A stretch of 64,000 bases of DNA, from the NCBI GenBank assembly GCA_965225795.1, contig OZ245324.1:1736001-1800000 (forward strand). The letters run 5' to 3'. Positions 33,745 to 43,158 of the stretch are shown piece after piece; positions within the stretch are counted from its first letter, which is position 1; the number at the start of each line of letters is the position of its first letter. Under the pieces are notes generated by a model. It was given only the letters and a program-made list of their open reading frames with translations. It ran no database searches and had not been told where the DNA came from. Source of the stretch: Bin90 sp965225795. GTDB taxonomy: Bacteria; Chloroflexota; Dehalococcoidia; Lucifugimonadales; JADFKI01. A program made the translations under genes and the position numbers.

Positions 33745-35496
33745 ATGCGCACCTTCAGATTGGCAATGGCACAGATGAACGCCACCGTCGGAGACTTCGA
33801 CGGTAACGCCAAGCGCATAATTACAAGCATCAATGAAGCCCGCGCACTCGGCGCAGACCTCATCGCCTTCCCCGAACTCGCGCTCCCCGGATACCCGCCT
33901 GAAGACCTGCTGCTGAAGCCCCAGTTCATTCGAGAGAACCGCGATCGCCTCGGCCTGATTGCCGCCGAATGCAGGGACATTGCCGCCGTAGTCGGATACA
34001 TAGACGCCGACACCGACATATACAACGCAGCCGCCCTAATCCACGACGGCGAGATAGTCGGCTCTTACCGCAAGATGTACCTACCCAATTACGGCGTATT
34101 CGACGAAGACCGATACTTCGCGGCAGGAAGCGAATGTCCTGTATATACCATCAACGGCTTGCCCGTCGGCGTCAACATCTGCGAAGACATCTGGTATGCC
34201 ACCGGCCCCGCAGTTGTGCAGCGAGCCGCCGGCGCCGAACTCATAGTAAACATCAACGGCTCACCCTTCCACGCAGGCAAGCGCGCCTTCCGCGAAAAGA
34301 TGCTGGCAACCCGCGCCTCTGACAATGGCCTATTCGTCGCCTATGTGAACTTGGTTGGCGGACAGGATGAGCTGGTATTCGACGGCGCGAGCATAATCTT
34401 CGGCCCCGACGGCGAAGTCGTGGCCCGGGCGAGCCAGTTCGAGGAGCAGCTTCTAATTGCCGATCTCGAAGTCGAAGCGGTTTTTCGTTCGCGCCTGCGA
34501 GACCCACGCACCCGCAAGGAACGCGCCACAGACCTCGCCCACATCGGCAAGCCCGTCCAGATCGCTGTGTCTGACTACGCTGAGAACACCGCCAAGCCCG
34601 CGATTCCGTCCAACAATCCGCACACCTGCGCCGCTCAGCCGCTCGACGAGACAGCCGAAGTCTATGCAGCGCTCACGCTCGGCACGCGCGACTATGTGCG
34701 AAAGTGCGGCTTCAGCAAGGTGCTCATTGCCCTATCAGGCGGCATAGACTCCACGCTTGTCGCCGCAGTAGCGGCAGATGCTCTTGGCAGCGACAACGTG
34801 GTAGGTATCGCAATGCCTTCGCGCTATTCGTCCGAAGGCAGCGTACTTGACGCAACGGCGCTAGCCGACAACCTGGGCATAGAGCTTTGGACACTCCCAA
34901 TCGAGAACGCCTTCAGCGCCTACCTGGGCACTCTCGCGCCAAAGTTCGAGGGGACGGAGGCGGGTGTCGCCGAAGAAAACATGCAGTCCCGCATACGCGG
35001 CAATCTGATAATGGCGGTCTCTAACAAGTTTAACTGGCTCGTCCTCACCACCGGCAACAAGAGCGAGATGGCTACCGGATACGCCACGATCTACGGCGAC
35101 ATGGCAGGAGGATACGCCGTTATAAAGGATGTCCCCAAGCAGCTGGTTTATGAGCTATGCCGCTACCGCAACGCACTCGGCGATGCGCCTGTTATACCTC
35201 AGAGCGTCATAGACAAGCCACCCAGCGCCGAACTACGCCCGGACCAGAAGGACGAAGACTCCCTTCCTCCTTATAGCGTCCTGGACCCCATCCTCAAGGC
35301 GTACGTCGAGGACGATTACGGGTTCGACGACATCATCGCAATGGGCTACGACCCCGACATCGTGAAACACATCATAACTCTCGTTGACCGCAACGAGTAC
35401 AAGCGCCGCCAGTCTCCGCCCGGCGTCAAAATAACGCCGCGCAACTTCGGCCGCGACCGCCGCATGCCCATCGCCAACCGCTACCGACCGTTCTAA
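33745..35496 (+). CDS. nadE: Glutamine-dependent NAD+ synthetase
   Basis: A 583-residue two-domain enzyme that amidates nicotinate adenine dinucleotide to NAD+. The N-terminal nitrilase-type glutaminase (residues 1–270) shows its Glu-Lys-Cys triad in FPELALPGYPPEDLL, YRKMYLPNYGVFDE and GVNICEDIWY. The C-terminal ammonia-dependent synthetase starts near residue 300 with the P-loop LIALSGGIDSTLVAAV and contains LTTGNKSEMATGYAT. Its stop overlaps that of the convergent amidohydrolase by 4 nt. pncB, the salvage enzyme for nicotinate, lies at 53885. Confidence 0.97.
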   Translation: MRTFRLAMAQMNATVGDFDGNAKRIITSINEARALGADLIAFPELALPGYPPEDLLLKPQFIRENRDRLGLIAAECRDIAAVVGYIDADTDIYNAAALIHDGEIVGSYRKMYLPNYGVFDEDRYFAAGSECPVYTINGLPVGVNICEDIWYATGPAVVQRAAGAELIVNINGSPFHAGKRAFREKMLATRASDNGLFVAYVNLVGGQDELVFDGASIIFGPDGEVVARASQFEEQLLIADLEVEAVFRSRLRDPRTRKERATDLAHIGKPVQIAVSDYAENTAKPAIPSNNPHTCAAQPLDETAEVYAALTLGTRDYVRKCGFSKVLIALSGGIDSTLVAAVAADALGSDNVVGIAMPSRYSSEGSVLDATALADNLGIELWTLPIENAFSAYLGTLAPKFEGTEAGVAEENMQSRIRGNLIMAVSNKFNWLVLTTGNKSEMATGYATIYGDMAGGYAVIKDVPKQLVYELCRYRNALGDAPVIPQSVIDKPPSAELRPDQKDEDSLPPYSVLDPILKAYVEDDYGFDDIIAMGYDPDIVKHIITLVDRNEYKRRQSPPGVKITPRNFGRDRRMPIANRYRPF

Positions 35497-36914
35497 GCCG
35501 CGTAGAGTTTGCCGTCCGCCATATCCACAACCTGGTATGGCAACCCACTCGCATCTGCAGCGCGCCGTCCGGCAGCGGTGACCAGCAGCGTCCCGCCGCT
35601 GCCCACCACATGCCCGTCAATCATGATAGGCTTGCCCGCCACGAAACTCATCGTAGGTTCGTTCGTATCCGGATTGATGACCGTGATGTCAGCGTCAGCG
35701 CCCTCACTGAAATGCCCCTTGTTCGGCAGTCCCAGCATCCGGGCGGGGGTTAGTGACAGCTTCGTCGCCATCTCCAGCGGTGTCAGCGCATTGAACTTCA
35801 CCAACGCCATGCTCGACTGTATCGCCACATTGCGAGGATGGCAGCCGCCGTCCGTGCTGACCGCGTTCACTATGAACTCGCCCCGTGCGTTCTTTGCAGT
35901 AGTCAGCTTGAACGCAGTGGACGGCAGGTTCACAGGGAAGCTCATGCCCACCTGTGTATTCGCGCTCTCATACAGCGCCAACGCCTCCTTGCCCTTCAGG
36001 TACACCACATGCCCCCCACGCTGCCCGATAACCGAGGCATAACCGTCAAGTATCGCCTGCCCTATCCCCTCGCGGGTCGGCGCGTATCCACGCATCGCCA
36101 GGCAGTTGCGCGGCACATTCGCCTGCACATTCCCCTCAGAGTCGCAGCTGCCGCTCGTCCCGTTCTGTATCGCGTGGTAGACCTCCGAGTTCAGCTGCCC
36201 GCTCATATTTTCCAGTATCGCCAGCGCCTCGTCACACTCCTCATCGGCTTCTTCGATAACTCCCCGGCAGTACGAGTTCACATGGCACACATGCAGCCGC
36301 CCATTACCCACCAATTGCGGTATCTCGCGCACGCCGCCCAGATGGCTGCCAGATTCGCGCGTGCCGATGTGAAACGCGACATAAGCCTGCTGGTCGTTGC
36401 AGGCATGAATCACGTCCGAAGTAGCCTGCGGGCTGAACGGATGATAGCCGCCAAGTATCTTGATACCAAAGCACCCCTGCCGCAGCGCACCCGCAACGAT
36501 GTCTCGCGCCTCTACCGGCGACGGCTCGCCCGCCGGCATTGTGGCTCCCGGAATCAGTGCGTACAGCCCGGCTACATTCAGCCCGGCCCCTCTGCGCTTG
36601 ATGCCATCCACGAGGCTAGACCCTGTGCCGCCCATGTCCAGTACGGTCGTAGTGCCAGCCCGCGCAAGCATCGCGTAGCCTAGAGCCGGGTCCCAGTTGC
36701 GCGATAGTCCTGCCACATGTGCGTGAGTGTCAATCTGACCAGGCATCACCCACTGGCCCGACACATCAATAATCTCCTCGCCGTCGAATGGGTCAAGTTC
36801 GGGAGCAACCCGCGCAATCATACCCGCCTTCACACCAACATCTGCCACATCTTCAAAGCCATTCGCCGGGTCCAGCACCGTCCCTCCGCTCAATATCAAG
36901 TCGTACTTCGCCAT
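35493..36914 (-). CDS. Amidohydrolase-family protein
   Basis: A 473-residue metal-dependent hydrolase. The N-terminal β-sandwich (DLILSGGTVLDPANG) leads to the first metal motif DTHAHVAG (HxH), followed by TTTVLDMGG, a barrel with HVCHVNSYCRG, and a C-terminal NKGHFSEGADADITVINPD sandwich. It resembles enamidase, hydantoinase and N-acyl amino-acid deacylase relatives; the substrate is not determined. The ATG at 36914 follows GGATGGA and begins at the conserved strand; an ATG at 36929 is possible. Confidence 0.82.
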   Translation of the reverse strand: MAKYDLILSGGTVLDPANGFEDVADVGVKAGMIARVAPELDPFDGEEIIDVSGQWVMPGQIDTHAHVAGLSRNWDPALGYAMLARAGTTTVLDMGGTGSSLVDGIKRRGAGLNVAGLYALIPGATMPAGEPSPVEARDIVAGALRQGCFGIKILGGYHPFSPQATSDVIHACNDQQAYVAFHIGTRESGSHLGGVREIPQLVGNGRLHVCHVNSYCRGVIEEADEECDEALAILENMSGQLNSEVYHAIQNGTSGSCDSEGNVQANVPRNCLAMRGYAPTREGIGQAILDGYASVIGQRGGHVVYLKGKEALALYESANTQVGMSFPVNLPSTAFKLTTAKNARGEFIVNAVSTDGGCHPRNVAIQSSMALVKFNALTPLEMATKLSLTPARMLGLPNKGHFSEGADADITVINPDTNEPTMSFVAGKPIMIDGHVVGSGGTLLVTAAGRRAADASGLPYQVVDMADGKLYAA

Positions 36915-37031
36915 ATTCAGTCCATCCAATTCTGTCCATGTTTCTATCAGTGTTAGCTTCCGTTCGTTATGTTACACTGACAGCCGATAACTGAAAACCG
37001 ACTGCTGAAGAATGTACCGGAGGTTCAACAA

Positions 37032-37901
37032 GTGAAGGTTGGAGCGATATTCCCACAGACCGAGATAGGCAATGACACAGGCTCAATCCGCGAATTCGCG
37101 CAGTCAACCGAGTCGCTGGGCTTCGACTTCCTGCTCGCATTCGACCATGTGCTCGGCGCCAACGCAGAGACGCATACCGACCTGACAGGTCCGTACCGCC
37201 ACACCGACGCCTTCCACGAGCCCTTCGTGCTCTTCGGCTATCTCGCCGCAATAACCAGCAGCGTAGAGCTTGCCACCGGCATCATCATCCTGCCGCAGCG
37301 CCAGACCGTGCTAGTAGCCAAGCAAGCCGCCGCCGTTGACGTCCTCAGCGAAGGACGACTGCGACTAGGCATCGGCGTAGGCTGGAACCATGTGGAGTTC
37401 GAGGGTCTCAACGAGAACTGGCGCAACAGGGGCGCCCGCTCCGAAGAGCAGATCGATGTTATGCGCAAACTCTGGACTAACGAACTCATCACATACGAAG
37501 GCCGCTGGCATAAGATTTCCGACGCGGGCATCCTTCCCCTACCTGTGCAGCGCCCAATACCAGTATGGCTCGGTGGCAGCTCCGACCGCACAGTGCGCCG
37601 CATCGTCAACATCGCAGACGGCTGGATTCTCACCGGACGCCCCGATGACCGCGCTAAGAACCTGGTGAACAAGCTCCACGCCTACGCTGATGAATCCGGA
37701 CGAGATGCGAGCAGTATCGGACTCGAAGGCTGGGTATCGGCAAGCATCGGCGGCCCCGAAGACTGGGCAAAGGAAGCAGAAGGTTGGAAGGCGCTCGGAG
37801 CGACACACGTATCCCTCAACACCATGCGCTCAGGACTCGACTCGCCCGATGCCCATGTTGACGCCATACGGCAGTTCAAGGATGCTACCGCGGGGCTGTA
37901 A
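37032..37901 (+). CDS. LLM-class (F420-type) oxidoreductase
   Basis: A 289-residue luciferase-like TIM-barrel protein. It opens with GTG after a GGAGGTTC site. Signatures are ESLGFDFLLAFDHVLG, ELATGIIILPQRQTVLVAKQ, and RLRLGIGVGWNHVEFEGL, typical of probable F420-dependent oxidoreductases (TIGR03619-like). The cofactor could be F420 or FMN; the substrate is unknown. These paralogues are abundant in SAR202-type Chloroflexota. A second, frameshifted member lies at 62445–63382. Confidence 0.9.
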   Translation: MKVGAIFPQTEIGNDTGSIREFAQSTESLGFDFLLAFDHVLGANAETHTDLTGPYRHTDAFHEPFVLFGYLAAITSSVELATGIIILPQRQTVLVAKQAAAVDVLSEGRLRLGIGVGWNHVEFEGLNENWRNRGARSEEQIDVMRKLWTNELITYEGRWHKISDAGILPLPVQRPIPVWLGGSSDRTVRRIVNIADGWILTGRPDDRAKNLVNKLHAYADESGRDASSIGLEGWVSASIGGPEDWAKEAEGWKALGATHVSLNTMRSGLDSPDAHVDAIRQFKDATAGL

Positions 37902-37926
37902 CCAGCGTATTCGCATAAACGTAACG

Positions 37927-37966
37927 GTCAGCCACTTCAAGTAAGTTGGCTGACTATTTTAGTTTT
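37927..37966 (+). terminator. Intrinsic terminator after the LLM oxidoreductase
   Basis: Stem GTCAGCCA (37927–37934) with TGGCTGAC (37947–37954), extended by CTT/AAG across a one-base bulge, followed by TATTTTAGTTTT on the plus strand. Confidence 0.85.
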
Positions 37967-38101
37967 CAGATTCCAGCAGAACCACCCAGTTTTGCAGTTG
38001 GACGATCACGCAAAAGAATCATTCAAAATCGGATTTCTTTCAGATCACACCAACTGAACATCTGTGCCCTTCGCAAATCCATGACGGGCAACTAAATACG
38101 C

Positions 38102-38107
38102 TATAAT
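38102..38107 (+). promoter_or_regulatory. Probable -10 element of the glycine cleavage operon
   Basis: A perfect TATAAT lies 54 bp before the gcvT start; the -35 region is weak (ATGACG 15 nt upstream). The leader 37967–38161 was inspected for glycine-riboswitch cores and none was found. Confidence 0.45.
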
Positions 38108-38161
38108 TGGCATATAGCTTAACACCAACAATCTGATCCTTCTATAGTCACAAAGCACACC

Positions 38162-39256
38162 ATGCCAGACTCCACAGAACTCAAACAAACCTCTCTCTAC
38201 GACACCCATGTCTCGCTCGGCGCGCGCATCGTGCCCTTCGGCGGCTGGGCAATGCCCATTCAGTACGACAGCATACTTCGGGAGGCGAGGGCAGTCCGAA
38301 GCAGAGTAGGCCTGTTCGATGTGTCGCACATGGGCAGGCTGGAGATAAAAGGCGGCGGCGCTGCAGCCCTGCTCAGCCGCGTGCTCAGCGTCGGCGCAAT
38401 ATCCATGCGCGCTTCCCGTGCCCGCTACTGCCTCATATGCAACGAAGAAGGCGGTATCATCGACGACTGCATCGTCTATCGGAACGGAGAAGAAGACTTT
38501 CTTCTCATCCCGAATGCCGCAAACACCGCTGCCGTAACCGAATGGCTGGACCGCTGGAACACGAAGCCCGATACAGTCAGCATAAGCAATGTCACGGCGG
38601 AAACGGCAATGATCGCGGTCCAGGGCCCTCAATCGATCGCAATGCTCAACAAGCATGCATCGGAAGACTTGTCATCCGTTCTGCCCTTTACCACTGTCCG
38701 GACCAAACTGAACGGCGCGGATGCAATGCTGGCGCACACAGGCTATACCGGCGAAGATGGCTTCGAGGCGATAGTGGCGGCAGAGGATGCCGCCCACATC
38801 TGGATGACACTGGTTGATGAAGGCGCCGCGTCTTGCGGACTGGGTGCGCGCGATGTGCTGCGCCTTGAAGCGGGCCTGCTGCTGCACGGCAACGACATGA
38901 GCGTTGACACCAACCCTTACGAGGCCGGACTGAGCCGCTTCGTGAGACCCGACAGACGCGGTTATGTCGCTAGAGAGGCTCTGCTGCGTGTGCGGGACGA
39001 GGGCGTCGAAAGATCACTTGTTGGCTTTGTAATGACGGGAAGAGGCATCGCGAGGCACGGCTACAACATCATGAGCGAAGGCCGTGATATCGGCGAGGTC
39101 ACCAGCGGCAGTCCATCCCCGTTGCTTGACAGAAACATAGGCTTGGGATATGTTCCTGCTGATTATTCGGCGGAGGGTACGCCCCTGCAAATCGACATTC
39201 GAGGGCGCCCCGTTGACGCCGAAGTTACCAGCCTGCCATTCTACATACGGAGTTAG
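38162..39256 (+). CDS. gcvT: Glycine cleavage system T protein (aminomethyltransferase)
   Basis: GcvT takes the aminomethyl group from the H-protein lipoyl arm to tetrahydrofolate, releasing ammonia. The 364-residue protein contains VPFGGWAMPIQY, FDVSHMGRLEI, the folate-site segment GYTGEDGFE with the catalytic aspartate nearby in LGARDVLRLEAGLLLHGNDM, and ITSGSPSPLLDRNIGLGYV-like C-terminus (here VTSGSPSPLLDRNIG). First gene of gcvT–gcvH–gcvPA–gcvPB. Confidence 0.96.
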   Translation: MPDSTELKQTSLYDTHVSLGARIVPFGGWAMPIQYDSILREARAVRSRVGLFDVSHMGRLEIKGGGAAALLSRVLSVGAISMRASRARYCLICNEEGGIIDDCIVYRNGEEDFLLIPNAANTAAVTEWLDRWNTKPDTVSISNVTAETAMIAVQGPQSIAMLNKHASEDLSSVLPFTTVRTKLNGADAMLAHTGYTGEDGFEAIVAAEDAAHIWMTLVDEGAASCGLGARDVLRLEAGLLLHGNDMSVDTNPYEAGLSRFVRPDRRGYVAREALLRVRDEGVERSLVGFVMTGRGIARHGYNIMSEGRDIGEVTSGSPSPLLDRNIGLGYVPADYSAEGTPLQIDIRGRPVDAEVTSLPFYIRS

Positions 39257-39261
39257 AAACA

Positions 39262-39648
39262 ATGACGCTTGACGCCCTAAAGTACTCAGAGGAGCACGAG
39301 TGGGTGCGCCTTGAATCGGACGGCATTGCAGTTGTTGGAATCACCGATTTCGCGGCCGAAAGCTTGGGCGACGTAGTGTTCGTCGAACTTCCCGAAGTGG
39401 GAGCCGAGCTAGTACAGTTTGAAAAGATGGGTGAGATCGAGTCGGTTAAAGCAGTTTCCGACCTTTATTCTCCCGTGTCCGGAACGATTGCGGAGCGTAA
39501 CGATTCCGTCATAGACAGCCCTGAACTGGTCAATGACAGTCCTTTCGATTCAGGATGGATGCTTCGAGTTAATCTCTCCGACAGCGCGCAATTGGACAAC
39601 CTCATGTCCCATAGCGAGTATCAGACGATGCTTGAAGGGCAGGCATAG
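39262..39648 (+). CDS. gcvH: Glycine cleavage system H protein
   Basis: A 128-residue lipoyl carrier that shuttles the aminomethyl intermediate. The lipoylation lysine is K63 in GEIESVKAVSDLYSP. The start follows gcvT by 5 bp. A 130–150-bp gap without recognised features separates it from gcvPA. Confidence 0.96.
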   Translation: MTLDALKYSEEHEWVRLESDGIAVVGITDFAAESLGDVVFVELPEVGAELVQFEKMGEIESVKAVSDLYSPVSGTIAERNDSVIDSPELVNDSPFDSGWMLRVNLSDSAQLDNLMSHSEYQTMLEGQA

Positions 39649-39800
39649 CGCCCATCCTGTGGAATGGATTTACTACTTCCCAGCAGTGATGGAAAATCGA
39701 TGTGAGGCACGACATCCCCGACGCTCTTCTAACGTATCTCGTCGAGAAAGCACGCACACGGGTTGACTAGCCGGAATAATTGTCAGCCGATAGATCGCAC

Positions 39801-41132
39801 ATGACCGACTCCTACTTTACATCTCCCTATTCGCCAAACACCGATGCCGACAGACGCCAGATGCTGGATGCAATTGGAGTTCATTCGGCAAACGAGCTAT
39901 TCGCCGACATTCCTGAGCAGCACCGCAACCCTGCGCTCGACTTGCCGCCGCCGATGTCGGAGTTCGACCTGAAGCGTTACTTCGCCGAGCTTGCATCGAT
40001 GAACAAAACGCCCGGAGAGTATGCCTGTTTCTTGGGCGCAGGGTCGTACAGGCATTACATCCCGTCAATCGTGCGCCAGCTCACGAGCCGAAGCGAGTTC
40101 ATGACAGCGTACACGCCGTACCAGCCGGAAATCTCGCAAGGCACACTCCAGACTGAGTTCGAATTTCAGACACTCTGCGCCCAACTCACGGGAATGGATG
40201 TCGCCAATGCAGGCATGTATGACGGCTCCACATCGCTCGCCGAAGCAGCTCTTATGGCGTCGCGCGTCATTCGACGCAGCCGCATCGCGGTGTTGGATTC
40301 AGTCTCACCTGCGTACATCAGCGTACTCCGCACATATACCGAGGCGCAGGGCATCAGTATCGATGTTGTAAGTTCCCACGACCTTGATTTCAATGAAGGC
40401 ACCGCATGCCTCGTAGCGCAACAGCCCAACTTCTTAGGCTACATTGAGGACATGCAATCACTTGCCGACCAAGCCCACGCGCAAGGCGCACTTTTCGTGA
40501 CTTACGCTGACGCTCTCGCAATGGCAATGTTCACACCCCCAGGCGAGTACGGCGCGGACATCGTCGCGTCCGAAGGTCAGGCGCTCGGAGTGCCCCCAAC
40601 ATTCGGCGGCCCCTATGTGGGCATCTTCGCCTGCAAGCAGGATTACATACGGCAGATGCCCGGGCGCATCGTCGGCAGAACGGTGGACACAGAGGGACGA
40701 ACCGCTTACGTGCTGACGCTCCAGACGCGAGAGCAGCACATACGCCGCGAGCGCGCCACTTCCAACATCTGCACATCAGTCGCGCTCATCGCCTTGATGA
40801 CAACAGTCTATATGGCAGCCAACGGCAGACACGGCATGCGCCGCACTGCCGAACTGACATATCAGAAGGCGCATTATCTGGCATCTCTAATAGCTGATAT
40901 TCCAGGATACTCAGTGATAAATGGCGGTGTCTTTTTCCAGGAATTTGCAGTGCAATGTCCGGTGACACCTGCAGCGCTCAATAAGCGTCTGCTCAACCAC
41001 AAGATAATCGGCGGGTTGGACATCAGCGACCGTGTGCCCAATGGGATGCTCGTCTGCGCCACTGAAGTCAACGCGCGCGAAGAGATTGACCGCTTCGCCA
41101 CTGCACTCGCGGAGATAGGCAAGTCAGCATGA
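39801..41132 (+). CDS. gcvPA: Glycine dehydrogenase (decarboxylating) subunit 1
   Basis: The N-terminal half of split P protein, 443 residues from the ATG at 39801. Typical segments are YFAELASMNKTPGEYACFLGAGSYRHYIPS (in two parts), TAYTPYQPEISQGTLQ and FGGPYVGIFACKQDYIRQMPGRIVG (in two parts). An in-frame TTG at 39780 would add seven residues; neither start has a strong ribosome site. It is coupled to gcvPB by a 4-nt overlap and together they decarboxylate glycine. Confidence 0.94.
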   Translation: MTDSYFTSPYSPNTDADRRQMLDAIGVHSANELFADIPEQHRNPALDLPPPMSEFDLKRYFAELASMNKTPGEYACFLGAGSYRHYIPSIVRQLTSRSEFMTAYTPYQPEISQGTLQTEFEFQTLCAQLTGMDVANAGMYDGSTSLAEAALMASRVIRRSRIAVLDSVSPAYISVLRTYTEAQGISIDVVSSHDLDFNEGTACLVAQQPNFLGYIEDMQSLADQAHAQGALFVTYADALAMAMFTPPGEYGADIVASEGQALGVPPTFGGPYVGIFACKQDYIRQMPGRIVGRTVDTEGRTAYVLTLQTREQHIRRERATSNICTSVALIALMTTVYMAANGRHGMRRTAELTYQKAHYLASLIADIPGYSVINGGVFFQEFAVQCPVTPAALNKRLLNHKIIGGLDISDRVPNGMLVCATEVNAREEIDRFATALAEIGKSA

Positions 41133-42616
41133 CCACACTACTAGAGAGGATGTCACAAGACCGACGTCGCCTGCTTATGGACCGCAGTTCATCGGGCAGA
41201 GTCGGTACAACGTTCCCGCAGAGCGACGTTCCGCATCAGCCGTTGCCGGACGACGCGCTGCTGCGCGACACACTGGAGTTCCCAGAGATAAGCGAGAACG
41301 AACTCGTGCGCTACTTCTCGCAGATCAGCCAGCTCAATTTCTCCATTGACCACAACTTCTATCCGCTCGGCAGCTGCACGATGAAGTACAACCCCAAGAT
41401 CAACGATGAAGTCGCGTCGCTCCCGGGCTTTGCCGAAATTCACCCGCTGCAGCCCGACGCCACGGTTCAGGGCGCACTCCGACTGATGTGGGAGTTGCAG
41501 CAGCGGCTAATCAAGATAACAGGGATGAAAGGCTGTTCGCTCGCGCCGATGGCAGGGGCAGACGGCGAGTTTGCCGGCATGCTGATGGCGCGCGCATACC
41601 ATCTAGACAGGGGTGACACGGCGCGCAACAAGGTGCTCATACCCGACAGCGCGCACGGCACCAACCCTGCGACGGCCAGCATGTGCGGCTTTGAGGTCGT
41701 CACCCTGCCCTCCGATGCTGACGGCAATACAGACCTTGAAGCGCTGCGCTTTTCGGTCGGCGATGATCTCGCAGGCTTAATGATTACGCTGCCAAGTACG
41801 CTGGGGCTTTTCGATTCAAACATCCTTGAGGTAGTTCAGATCGTGCACGATGCGGGTGGTATTGTCTATGGCGACGGTGCAAACCTCAACGCACTCCTTG
41901 GGCGCGTCAAGCTCGGCGACCTTGGCTTTGATGTAATGCACTCCAACCTGCACAAGACTTTCACGCAGCCTCACGGCGGGGGCGGTCCTGGCGCCGGTCC
42001 TGTAATTGTCGGCGAGCGACTGCTGCCATACATGCCAACGCCCGTTGTGAACCGCAGCGCTGATACAGATGGCAATGAGCATTACACTCTGGACGTGCCA
42101 CCAAAGACCATCGGCAGGATGGGCGCATTCAACGGCAACTTCGGCGCGCTCGTGCGTGCGTATGCTTACATCACGACCCTTGGCAGGGAGGGCATAGCAA
42201 ACATCAGTCGAGACGCCGTCATCAATGCGAACTACATCCTTAGTCAGCTTAAGGGACACTACGACCTGCCCTACGACCGCACCTGCATGCACGAAGTAGT
42301 ATTCTCGGCACGAAACCTGAAGCGCGAACATGGCGTCAGCGCGTTGGATGTCGCCAAACGACTGATCGACTATGGCATCCATCCTCCCACGATGTACTTT
42401 CCGCTCATCGTCGAAGAAGCATTGATGATTGAGCCGACCGAGACCGAGAGCAAGGAGACGCTCGACTTCTTCATCGAGGTGATGCAGGCGATAGCGCAGG
42501 AGGCTCAGGACGACCCCGACATGCTGCACAACGCCCCTCACGATACGCCCAACACGCGCCTCGACGAGGCTCGTGCGGCACGGCGTCCATACCTGCGATG
42601 GCGACCCGCCGAATAG
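41129..42616 (+). CDS. gcvPB: Glycine dehydrogenase (decarboxylating) subunit 2
   Basis: The C-terminal, PLP-binding half of split P protein, 495 residues. The cofactor lysine is K276 in HSNLHKTFTQPHGGGGPGAGP, and the family segments YPLGSCTMKYNPKIND and PDSAHGTNPATA are present. Split gcvPA/gcvPB genes are usual in Firmicutes, Chloroflexota and thermophiles. The dihydrolipoamide dehydrogenase (L protein) is not in the window. Confidence 0.96.
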   Translation: MTTLLERMSQDRRRLLMDRSSSGRVGTTFPQSDVPHQPLPDDALLRDTLEFPEISENELVRYFSQISQLNFSIDHNFYPLGSCTMKYNPKINDEVASLPGFAEIHPLQPDATVQGALRLMWELQQRLIKITGMKGCSLAPMAGADGEFAGMLMARAYHLDRGDTARNKVLIPDSAHGTNPATASMCGFEVVTLPSDADGNTDLEALRFSVGDDLAGLMITLPSTLGLFDSNILEVVQIVHDAGGIVYGDGANLNALLGRVKLGDLGFDVMHSNLHKTFTQPHGGGGPGAGPVIVGERLLPYMPTPVVNRSADTDGNEHYTLDVPPKTIGRMGAFNGNFGALVRAYAYITTLGREGIANISRDAVINANYILSQLKGHYDLPYDRTCMHEVVFSARNLKREHGVSALDVAKRLIDYGIHPPTMYFPLIVEEALMIEPTETESKETLDFFIEVMQAIAQEAQDDPDMLHNAPHDTPNTRLDEARAARRPYLRWRPAE

Positions 42617-42688
42617 TGATACAATATCGGTGCTTTACGCAAGCAGCGCCAAGTCAATTTGCTAATAATAGGAGAGTGAGTAAAGACA

Positions 42689-43147
42689 ATGGTTGATGTA
42701 GGACAAGTGGCGCCGGACTTCACGCTTCCGGCACAAGACATGAGCAATGTAACCCTGAGCGACTACAGAGGCGAGAAAGCGGTCGTCTTGTCGTTCCACA
42801 TATTTTCGTTTACAGGTGGTTGAACGGACCAAGTCACCTCGTTCCGCAGTTACAACGCGGACTTCGAGGAGAAAAATGCCCAGGTTCTGGGCATCAGCTG
42901 CGACGCCCGTCCGTCCCAAACCGCGTATTCGACATCGCTAGGCAACTTGCCGTACCCGCTGCTGTCGGACTTCCATCCCAAGGGAGCAATGACGCAGGCT
43001 TATGGCATTTTCAACGAAGAGCGAGGCGCACCAAACCGCGCCATATTCATCATCGACAAGGAAGGCGTCATTCGCTTCAAGCGCCTCTATGACAGTGCCA
43101 GGGCTCTCGACCCCAAGGACATCCTGTCAGAAATCGACAAGATCTAG
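42689..43147 (+). CDS. Peroxiredoxin, probable selenoprotein (in-frame UGA at Sec45)
   Basis: If UGA at 42821–42823 is read as selenocysteine, a 152-residue AhpE/Bcp-type peroxiredoxin results. It starts VDVGQVAPDFTLP and ends in RAIFIIDKEGVIRFKRLYDS, with nothing missing. The UGA falls in FHIFSFTGGUTDQVTSF, exactly at the peroxidatic cysteine of the FTGxCT motif. It reduces peroxides; only one other cysteine is present (C71), so it is a 1-Cys or atypical type. The coding frame continues 108 codons after the UGA with strong family similarity, and a SECIS-like hairpin follows. The ATG has AGGAGAG 12 nt upstream. It lies 72 bp after gcvPB and 11 bp before trmI. A pseudogene with a chance stop is the alternative and is unlikely. 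Confidence 0.9.
42837..42869 (+). promoter_or_regulatory. SECIS-like stem-loop of the peroxiredoxin
   Basis: An outer stem CCTCG (42837–42841) pairs with CGAGG (42865–42869), and an inner stem TCCGC (42843–42847) pairs with GCGGA (42857–42861). The 9-nt loop has G in second place (42849), with 25 nt between it and the UGA; bacterial SECIS elements need 16–37. It lies within the coding frame. Confidence 0.75.
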
Positions 43148-43158
43148 GCATAACTGAT

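Noticed and set aside
37955..38161. Possible glycine riboswitch before gcvT
   Set aside because: No tandem aptamer core or conserved glycine-riboswitch sequence could be recognised.
42821..42823. Reading the peroxiredoxin as a pseudogene with a nonsense mutation
   Set aside because: The stop lies precisely at the catalytic codon, the rest of the frame is conserved, and a SECIS-like hairpin follows; a second gene shows the same pattern.
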